Source: DATFKA01 sp042095835
GTDB taxonomy: Bacteria; Bacteroidota; Bacteroidia; Chitinophagales; Saprospiraceae
Assembly: GCA_042095835.1 (NCBI GenBank)
Contig: JBELML010000169.1
Location: 1 to 11,859 of the forward strand
Length of the DNA stretch: 11,859 bases
Reading direction: 5' to 3'
The notes under the pieces were generated by a model. The model worked only from the letters and a program-made list of their open reading frames with translations. It ran no database searches and was not told the origin of the DNA. Shown here piece after piece: positions 7,846 to 11,859 of this stretch. Within the stretch, counting starts at the first letter, position 1, and each line of letters opens with the position of its first letter. The position numbers and the translations under genes are program-made.

Positions 7846-8826
7846 TTAAAATTCAGATACTCGATCTAGGTTTCTGTTCCATACGATAATCTTACCTTGA
7901 TTATCGGTAGTTACAATTTGCGTATTATTTTGATTCCAATCTACACCCCAAAGTAAGCCATCAACTGCCGACTCCGCTACCAAGCGACCCGTTTGATCCC
8001 AAAGTCGTATTTTTTCACTGGCAGTTGCTAATAATGCTCCATTACTTGACCATTTCATATTGCGGTACTCGGCCTTACTCGCCTCTATTGACTTAATTTT
8101 GATACCATCCCGGCTCCAATATTGTAATAGCGGAGGATAATTGTATTCAAAATGACCGTAGTCCCCTGTGACAAAGATATCGCCATCAGGATGCCAAGCT
8201 ACACAAAGCATCAATACTTCCATTTCCTCTTCTCGATGATTAATGTGCCAAATGGAATCTTTCTTATAATCATACAGAGAGATTTTTTCTCCAATTGCTA
8301 CTAGCAAGTCCTCCGTGGGATGCCAATCCAGACCAATGATGCCTTTTTGTTCGGTATCTACTTGTTTCAGCACCTTTCCATTTTCATTAAAAAAGGTCAA
8401 CATTCCTGCGTAGTCTCCTACAGCCAACACATCACCAGACGGGTTCCAACCAATCGCTCGGGCACCGTCATTGGTAATGGTATCTAATTCGACACGCTCC
8501 TTTGTATCTAAATCTAGAATACTAGACCAGGATATTCCATCTTGTACCGAAACAGCTAACTTATTTTTAGTAGGATGCCATTTAGCCTTGGTGATCGTAC
8601 CAGGATAGGAGAATTGCTCCAAAGCTTGAAAGTCTTTGATTGCCAAGACGCTTAAGCTGTCTTGACTACCGCCCACCACAATTTTATCTTGATGGGGATG
8701 CCAATCCACCGTCCATAAAATTTGCTTGATATTATCCTGATTGGATGCCTGTTCTTCTGTTGGCTTACTTATACATCCACAGATACTAGAGGACAATAAG
8801 AGGGCTAGAAACAACTTATAATTCAT
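7846..8826 (-). CDS. WD40-repeat lipoprotein, probable seven-bladed propeller
   Basis: The 326-residue product has a lipoprotein-type signal (MNYKLFLALLLSSSICGC), with Cys18 or less likely Cys16 as the lipidated residue. After it come seven evenly spaced WD40-like units, each with a W-H/N-P-type turn: WHP at 42 and 83, WNP at 127, WHP at 168 and 211, WSS at 259 and WNQ at 297. Most are followed by a D/N-x-hydrophobic-x-V/T stretch. The count fits one closed seven-bladed propeller with no extra domain. Such propellers bind proteins or peptides; no enzymatic site is visible. It lies between the VOC gene (59 bases upstream) and the STM3941-like gene (14 bases downstream). The last blade ends in VWNRNLDRVSEF, so the C-terminus looks intact. 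Confidence 0.85.
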   Translation of the reverse strand: MNYKLFLALLLSSSICGCISKPTEEQASNQDNIKQILWTVDWHPHQDKIVVGGSQDSLSVLAIKDFQALEQFSYPGTITKAKWHPTKNKLAVSVQDGISWSSILDLDTKERVELDTITNDGARAIGWNPSGDVLAVGDYAGMLTFFNENGKVLKQVDTEQKGIIGLDWHPTEDLLVAIGEKISLYDYKKDSIWHINHREEEMEVLMLCVAWHPDGDIFVTGDYGHFEYNYPPLLQYWSRDGIKIKSIEASKAEYRNMKWSSNGALLATASEKIRLWDQTGRLVAESAVDGLLWGVDWNQNNTQIVTTDNQGKIIVWNRNLDRVSEF

Positions 8827-8885
8827 ATGGACTAGTGTTATTTAGTCAATCCCCGTGGGAGTTGAATATATACAAAAAAAGGTCC

Positions 8886-9281
8886 CTATTTCTCCTCTAC
8901 CAATTGGATATTATTGCCACAGGTATCATTAAACACGGCTACAATCACGGTACCTGCGTCGGTAGGCTTCATGCTAAATTCAACACCTAATTTGGTGAGC
9001 CTGTCAAATTCCTCTTGAACATTATCTACATAGAATTGTGTCCAAGGAATCCCTGCATTCATTAAAGCATCTTGATATACTTTGGAGGGTTCGAAGTGAT
9101 TGGGTGCAGGCTCCAGTAATAATTCGGGGCCGTCTTGGTCCTCTTTGGAAACGACCGTTAACCATCGATTGCCTCCGCCTAGTGGGATGTCAATTTTCTT
9201 AACAAATCCTAGGATATCGGTGTAAAAGTCCAAGGCTTTTTGCTGATCTCTAACTGGAATACTTACTATTTTGATTTTCAT
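8886..9281 (-). CDS. VOC (glyoxalase/bleomycin-resistance fold) family protein
   Basis: The 131-residue product has the VOC layout: a first beta-strand IVSIPVRD (5-12), the helix KALDFYTDILGF, and a second half with FYVDNVQEEFDRL and a final FNDTCGNNIQLVE strand ending in a conserved Glu. The usual first metal ligand (His in the first strand) is Ser here, so it may not be a classical metal-dependent glyoxalase I. The substrate is unknown. The reading frame extends upstream to 9362, but I chose ATG at 9281. The fold starts directly there, the extra 27 residues look non-coding, and a candidate promoter overlaps that extension. The WD40 lipoprotein gene follows 59 bases downstream and could share its transcript. 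Confidence 0.85.
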   Translation of the reverse strand: MKIKIVSIPVRDQQKALDFYTDILGFVKKIDIPLGGGNRWLTVVSKEDQDGPELLLEPAPNHFEPSKVYQDALMNAGIPWTQFYVDNVQEEFDRLTKLGVEFSMKPTDAGTVIVAVFNDTCGNNIQLVEEK

Positions 9282-9331
9282 GGCTAACCGTTTAAATGAA
9301 TGGTGCTGTGATATTAATTTGATACTGGTTG

Positions 9332-9363
9332 GAAAAATAATCATTTCCATTAGTAGCACCAAA
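9332..9363 (-). promoter_or_regulatory. Candidate Bacteroidota-type promoter for the VOC gene
   Basis: On the minus strand, TTTG (9363-9360) is followed after 20 bases by TATTTTTC (9339-9332). This matches TTTG-N19-21-TAnnTTTG in all but the last base. Transcription would begin near 9325 and give a leader of about 45 bases before the ATG at 9281. It is incompatible with the upstream alternative start at 9362, which supports the shorter gene model. Confidence 0.38.
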
Positions 9364-9442
9364 TCCTCGAACTCGGAAGGATTGGAGAAGATAGGATTTC
9401 TTATCTATTCAGTTTTTCTAGCTCTAGCTTATCATCAAGCAC

Positions 9443-9474
9443 CTCTTCACACCCTCTCAAAGCCTCAAAGTCCC
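9443..9474 (-). repeat. Partial duplicate of the sufU 3' end (copy A)
   Basis: This stretch matches 9523-9546, which covers the sufU stop codon, apart from 8 extra bases (CCTCAAAG, 9463-9470). The first 20 bases are identical. A further CACAAAG at 9484-9490 gives the area a recurring CWCAAAG heptamer. It lies in the otherwise gene-free 245-base spacer 9282-9526. Confidence 0.7.
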
Positions 9475-9522
9475 ATAAAATGCCACAAAGACGCTAATAA
9501 ATTATCTCTAGAACTCCAATCT

Positions 9523-9546
9523 CTCTTCACACCCTCTCAAAGTCCC
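9523..9546 (-). repeat. Direct repeat covering the sufU stop codon (copy B)
   Basis: This 24-base segment encodes the last residues and TGA stop of the SufU-like gene and is repeated 80 bases further downstream (9443-9474), where an 8-base insertion interrupts it. Confidence 0.7.
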
Positions 9547-9958
9547 CAAAACGTCCTACCGCCTCCCAGCTCAAAGTAGCACAACTACTCCGCTCTGGGA
9601 AAAAACGAGCCGCCTCAAAAGCTTGTAGATCTTCACTAAGATCTGAAATATCTGCTTGAGGGTCAGCTACCCTGAGCATTTGAGCACTTAAAGTCGGAAT
9701 CGCTGAAAGTGGTTTTCCTTCCAGATGGCGAGTAAGAATAGAGGTCGATGCTTTGGATATGGCGCAACCATGTCCGTAGAAATGTGCAGATCGAATGGTA
9801 TCATCTTCTACCTCCAAGTAGAGCGTGAAGCGATCACCACAGACAGGATTATTGGCTTCGATAACCTTGGTGGCTTCGGGCTTCTTCTCATAGTTATAAG
9901 GGGCCTTACTTTCTTGTAGGATTACCTTCTGGTAGAGTTGTTTCAGTCGATCATTCAT
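9527..9958 (-). CDS. sufU: SufU-type iron-sulfur cluster assembly / zinc-dependent sulfur acceptor protein
   Basis: The 143-residue protein matches the SufU/IscU-like family, which receives sulfur from a cysteine desulfurase (SufS) for Fe-S cluster building in the cytoplasm. The ligand set lines up with Bacillus subtilis SufU: C40 and D42 in NPVCGD, C65 in GHGCAIS, and C126 in SSCATLSW (C41, D43, C66 and C128 in B. subtilis). The 20-odd-residue insertion typical of SufU relative to IscU appears present between C65 and C126. Start ATG at 9958 overlaps the stop of the cytochrome/VCBS gene by 8 bases, so translation is probably coupled. No SufS, SufB, SufC or SufD lies next to it in the window. 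Its 3' end is duplicated in the downstream spacer. Confidence 0.9.
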   Translation of the reverse strand: MNDRLKQLYQKVILQESKAPYNYEKKPEATKVIEANNPVCGDRFTLYLEVEDDTIRSAHFYGHGCAISKASTSILTRHLEGKPLSAIPTLSAQMLRVADPQADISDLSEDLQAFEAARFFPERSSCATLSWEAVGRFGDFERV

Positions 9959-10594
9959 TTAATTGGTTTTCGAGGATGATAAATGGCACACCAGAATTGG
10001 TCCACTTTTCTACCAGCCCCCCATCAGGAATTACTTCAAAAGCAAGTGATCCGATTAGAATATCCAGATCGCCATCTTGGTCTATATCCCCTGCATCCAT
10101 AGTGATCCATCGCCCTTCGCCTACATCTGGAAAAGAATAGGCGGTATAATTATTAGCCCCATCATTCTCTAAATAAACAAACCCCTCTTCAATATGATTT
10201 TCAAAATCTGGGAAAAAAGAGATAGCTGCTATATCTAAATCACCGTCACCATCATAGTCGGCAGGTTTGGCTTTATAAGCTCCATGAAGCGGGTAGAAAA
10301 AAGACTCCTCAAACTCATTTTGACCATTATTTTCGAAGTAGCGAATGCCGTGATAGGGTTTGAGTATGGGCGTATAGTCTGCATTGTCTCCATTGGTATA
10401 CAGAATATCTAAATCACCATCCAAATCCATATCTAAAAGCTCGAAATAACTAGAGCCGTAGCTTGCTGGAAACTCCAGCCATTTTTCTTCCCGAAAGCTT
10501 CCATCTTCTTGCTGAATAAAAGCATAAATCCCCTCGGCTGCCTGCCCAAACAAGGTCACAATATCCCAGCGTTGATCTTGGTTCAGGTCTAGAA
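9951..10594 (-). CDS. C-terminal part of a VCBS/FG-GAP repeat lipoprotein (interrupted by assembly gap)
   Basis: About 214 residues are readable downstream of the N gap. They contain Ca-binding-like FG-GAP/VCBS motifs: a degenerate DLNQDQRWDIV right at the gap edge, then DMDLDGDLDIL, DYDGDGDLDIA and DIDQDGDLDIL. These repeats normally build a beta-propeller facing the periplasm or cell surface. The frame is open up to the gap, so a GTG at 10559 is not the true start. The part at 10695-11317 is almost certainly the N-terminal half of the same gene. With 100 Ns the two halves are out of frame, but 100 is the usual placeholder length for a gap of unknown size. The TGA stop overlaps the sufU start by 8 bases. 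Confidence 0.85.
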
Positions 10595-10694
10595 NNNNNN
10601 NNNNNNNNNNNNNNNNNNNNNNNNNNNNNNNNNNNNNNNNNNNNNNNNNNNNNNNNNNNNNNNNNNNNNNNNNNNNNNNNNNNNNNNNNNNNNN
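10595..10694. other. Assembly gap of 100 Ns
   Basis: Exactly 100 unknown bases join two contigs inside the cytochrome/VCBS gene. The round number suggests a placeholder. Related proteins of this layout run, from memory, to about 500 residues or more, and about 421 are visible, so the real missing length may be a few hundred bases. Confidence 0.98.
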
Positions 10695-11317
10695 GTGACG
10701 ACGTAGGTGTTAGCAAACTCCTCTAAATGTACAGCACCTTCGCGGGTGCGAGCTGTAGCCCCTCCCTGAAAGTCGGCATCAAACTGATACATAGATTGAG
10801 TATTGGCATCGCCAATGAAAAACCCACCATAGGAGCGAATCTTTGTCATGGTGATACTAGGCGGAGACAAGCGAAAATCAGGAATTTTCACTTCAAACCC
10901 AGGTAGGCCAGCGGTAGAAATATTCGGAGCACTTGGAGCAGCTAATGAAGTGGGCGCATTTTCCAAATAATACGCTTGGATATCGGCCCAATCTTGGACC
11001 TCAATCTGTGCCTGTTCTGGATAGATATTGGCGGCCAGTATTTTAGCGCGAGCTGGTCCTGCTTCAATCAAGCTATCTCTGGGCATCAACTCATCGTAAA
11101 CACCCAACATATAGCCCATACGAGGCAAGACTGCCGTCTCCCAAGTGGCTTTAGGCAAGTCCTCAGGCTCTGGTAATAGATGGCAACCTACACAGCGCTG
11201 CACTGCCAGACTTTCGCCTCGAGCGGGATCACCAACAAGCTGATCTTCTTGGCACTGAAACAATAAAACAACGGAAACAGTAAGCGAAAAAACGAGATAG
11301 ACAATTGGCTTTTTCAT
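10695..11317 (-). CDS. N-terminal part of a cytochrome c-like/VCBS lipoprotein (interrupted by assembly gap)
   Basis: The readable 207 residues begin with a lipoprotein signal: a hydrophobic run to residue 20, then FQC with Cys22 as the probable lipid anchor. A heme c motif CVGCH follows at 42-46, with LLPEPEDLPKATW behind it. Met67 or Met70 (in RMGYMLG) could be the distal heme ligand. From about residue 141 the chain enters what looks like the first propeller strands (TKIRSYGGFFIGDANTQ). Together with the part at 9951-10594 this is a heme-c plus VCBS-repeat protein, a layout seen in Bacteroidota and Planctomycetes-like genomes, probably exposed in the periplasm. Its partner and electron path are unknown. 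It starts 24 bases after the acetyltransferase stop, suggesting one transcript with that gene and sufU. Confidence 0.85.
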
Positions 11318-11341
11318 AGGTTTTCCGCGCCTACCGAGCTT

Positions 11342-11635
11342 TTAAATTTTTACCCCGGCTACCAGCATATCTTGGTGCTCAGGATGGCGACGCATATAGG
11401 AAGCAATATACGGACAAAGTGGCATGATTTTTAAATTATTCGCTCGCGCATATTCCATCGCTGTTTTGGCTAATGTCGTTCCAATGCCCTTACCTTCCAT
11501 AGTTTTGGGCACTTCGGTATGCGTAAAAATAATTCTAGTCGAAGTCATTATATATTCACAAACCGCCAAGTGATTATCTATCTTGACTTCAAAGCGCTTA
11601 CGCTCTGGATTGTGGATTACGTTTATTTGATCCAT
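11342..11635 (-). CDS. Small GNAT-like N-acetyltransferase (acetyltransf_CG / COG2388 type)
   Basis: The 97-residue protein is a minimal GNAT domain of the YjdJ/NATD1 type. The acetyl-CoA pyrophosphate loop is EGKGIG at 47-52 after the strand TSTRIIFTHTEVP (31-43). The family-specific end, LKIMPLCPYIASYMRRHPEHQD (68-89), includes the conserved Cys74-Pro-Tyr. About 95-100 residues is normal for this family, so it is not truncated. It probably acetylates a small molecule or protein in the cytoplasm; the substrate is not known. It is the first gene of a likely unit with the heme/VCBS lipoprotein and sufU, and starts 68 bases downstream of repeat copy 2. No clear promoter was found between the repeat and the ATG. 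Confidence 0.87.
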   Translation of the reverse strand: MDQINVIHNPERKRFEVKIDNHLAVCEYIMTSTRIIFTHTEVPKTMEGKGIGTTLAKTAMEYARANNLKIMPLCPYIASYMRRHPEHQDMLVAGVKI

Positions 11636-11703
11636 ATTTTCTTAGTAAAGAAATTGTCTATAATCGTTTTATGTGCAAAACAACAGCACACGCACTACAT
11701 CAT

Positions 11704-11859
11704 TAGGGCAAATGCACCAAAAAATTACCCTGCATTTTTTTATTATTCCTGCTTAAACTCCAATTCAAACCCACTCTAGCATCTTTCCCGAATTTACTTC
11801 GGGATCATTCGATACAAAAACGAAGCAAAAAAATCTTGCCTAGCCAAACTCGCTCCGCT
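11704..11859 (-). repeat. Dispersed intergenic repeat, copy 2 (runs off the window)
   Basis: This second copy of the element at 7036-7179 is in the same orientation and again lies just upstream of a minus-strand gene (the acetyltransferase). The last 48 bases before CTCC are identical to copy 1 (11805-11852). It differs by carrying a hairpin at 11786-11804. Its far end lies outside the window. Confidence 0.85.
11786..11804. repeat. Perfect 7-bp hairpin inside repeat copy 2
   Basis: TCCCGAA and TTCGGGA form a perfect stem around the 5-base loop TTTAC. Copy 1 has an unrelated T-rich stretch of about 9 bases in this position, so the hairpin looks like an inserted or exchanged REP-like cassette. 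Confidence 0.7.

Noticed and set aside
8847..8864. Short hairpin CAATCCC/GGGAGTTG between the VOC and WD40 genes
   Set aside because: It has a 4-bp stem, a bulge and 3 more pairs, and no T-tract on the minus strand, so it is not convincing as a terminator or a regulatory site.
9282..9362. 27-residue N-terminal extension of the VOC protein
   Set aside because: The VOC fold starts at the ATG at 9281, the extension has no family resemblance, and a candidate promoter overlaps it.
9271..9579. Plus-strand open frame of 102 codons over the VOC/sufU spacer
   Set aside because: It overlaps the start of the VOC gene and the end of sufU on the opposite strand, and its composition follows the direct repeats; no family is recognisable.
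10450..10716. Minus-strand open frame spanning the N gap
   Set aside because: It is only open because Ns cannot contain stops; the correct frames on each side belong to the heme/VCBS lipoprotein.
11519..11779. Plus-strand open frame of 86 codons opposite the acetyltransferase start
   Set aside because: It lies antisense to a clear GNAT gene and ends in the dispersed repeat. The same RANAPK string appears in the antisense frame at repeat copy 1, which shows it comes from the repeat and not from a protein.
1..11859. Defence system, prophage or CRISPR locus
   Set aside because: No nuclease, helicase, integrase, transposase, Cas gene or regularly spaced repeat array is visible. The two repeat copies are 4.6 kb apart, and the genes look metabolic or envelope-related.

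Overview
The window looks like chromosomal DNA from a marine or aquatic member of the Bacteroidota, possibly of the Saprospiria type; the class is a guess. The main evidence is the type IX secretion (Por-type) C-terminal sorting domain on the first protein. Supporting signs are the lipoprotein signals, the lack of clear Shine-Dalgarno sequences, and a candidate promoter resembling the Bacteroidota TTTG/TAnnTTTG type. All ten supported genes lie on the minus strand, so transcription runs from the high to the low coordinates. No rRNA, tRNA, CRISPR array or transposase gene was seen, and no gene-free stretch exceeds 300 bases.

Reading in the direction of transcription, the first block (11635 to 9527) holds a small GNAT-type acetyltransferase, a lipoprotein combining a cytochrome c-type heme motif with VCBS/FG-GAP repeats, and a SufU-like iron-sulfur/zinc protein. 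The lipoprotein gene is broken by a 100-N assembly gap. Its stop overlaps the sufU start by 8 bases. The second block (9281 to 7295) holds a VOC/glyoxalase-fold protein, a lipoprotein that appears to be a complete seven-bladed WD40 propeller, and a two-helix membrane protein of the STM3941 type. The third block has a 2H-phosphoesterase (2'-5' RNA ligase-like) gene and a membrane-anchored serine hydrolase of the beta-lactamase/penicillin-binding fold.

The last block (4964 to 19) is the most coherent one. It encodes an NCS1-family permease, a mannitol 2-dehydrogenase-like polyol dehydrogenase 6 bases downstream, and 29 bases further a secreted polysaccharide lyase of family PL6 (alginate lyase/chondroitinase B type). 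Alginate and mannitol are both abundant in brown algae. I therefore read this as a possible small operon for brown-algal carbon, with the permease as candidate importer. No SusC/SusD pair lies in the window.

Between genes, an imperfect repeat of about 150 bases occurs twice in the same orientation (7036-7179 and 11704 to the window edge), each time just upstream of a minus-strand gene. The copies share an identical 48-base core but differ in an internal cassette, which in one copy is a perfect 7-bp hairpin. A second small duplication copies the 3' end of sufU into the spacer downstream of it. Neither repeat encodes an evident protein. I found no convincing new defence or mobile system here. 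The best leads are the unusual permease/dehydrogenase/lyase operon, the dispersed repeat and the heme-VCBS/SufU coupling.
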